A stretch of DNA of 5,532 bases from an uncultured Prevotella sp. (lineage in GTDB: Bacteria; Bacteroidota; Bacteroidia; Bacteroidales; Bacteroidaceae): assembly GCA_900555035.1 (NCBI GenBank), contig USJX01000121.1, forward strand, positions 1 to 5,532, read 5' to 3'. Every line of letters starts with the position of its first letter. Position 1 is the stretch's first letter. Below the pieces are notes generated by a model. It was not told the origin of the DNA and searched no databases. It saw only the letters and a program-made list of their open reading frames with translations. A program made the translations under genes and the position numbers. Of the stretch, positions 5,471 through 5,532 are shown piece after piece.

Positions 5471-5532
5471 ATTTCATTTATACCTTAATTCCGCAACACT
5501 ATAATTTAACTTTATTTATAAGTTCCTGAGCA

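Noticed and set aside
5499..5531. Possible C-terminus (AQELINKVKL, then TAG) of a minus-strand gene entering from the right edge
   Set aside because: It is well placed 29 bases before the terminator at 5428-5470, but ten residues are too few to support a gene and the other frames also end here.

Overview
The window carries a SusC/SusD-type outer-membrane glycan-uptake pair from a member of the Bacteroidota. Protein style (SusC plug signature, SusD C-terminal motifs, Bacteroidota -7 promoter boxes, AT-rich spacers lacking Shine-Dalgarno sites) points to a gut or oral Prevotella/Segatella-like organism; the genus is an inference. All genes I can support lie on the minus strand, so transcription reads from high to low coordinates.

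Right edge to 5264: an intergenic leader. A hairpin at 5428-5470 with A/T flanks works as a terminator, probably closing an upstream gene just outside the window. It is followed by direct repeats (5380-5417), then a good -7 box (5307-5314) that should drive the operon. Main body: a SusC/RagA-like TonB-dependent transporter (2567-5263, 898 aa), then 12 bases later a SusD/RagB-like surface lipoprotein (791-2554, 587 aa). Together they should form the lid-and-barrel complex that captures and imports an oligosaccharide or peptide. No glycoside hydrolase or intact regulator is present, so the substrate cannot be named. The SusC lacks the usual N-terminal carboxypeptidase-regulatory-like domain and the usual TonB-box segment.

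Between susD and the left gene (461-790) there is no intact gene, but the stretch is dense. It holds two copies of a palindromic element (693-727 and 743-777, the first extended into a bidirectional terminator), then a frameshifted remnant of an AraC-family DNA-binding domain (527-678), then a strong terminator hairpin (483-514) that looks like the terminator of that lost regulator gene. Next come two perfect 13-bp direct repeats 21 bp apart (441-453, 462-474), directly against a Bacteroidota promoter (414-421).

That promoter sits 4 bases before the ATG of a small two-helix membrane protein of unknown function (149-409, 86 aa), suggesting a leaderless or nearly leaderless message. Repeat spacing and position resemble an AraC-type activator site, so the dead AraC remnant and the small membrane gene may be the remains of one regulator-target unit. 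Bases 1-148 hold no gene I can support, only two small GC-rich hairpins.
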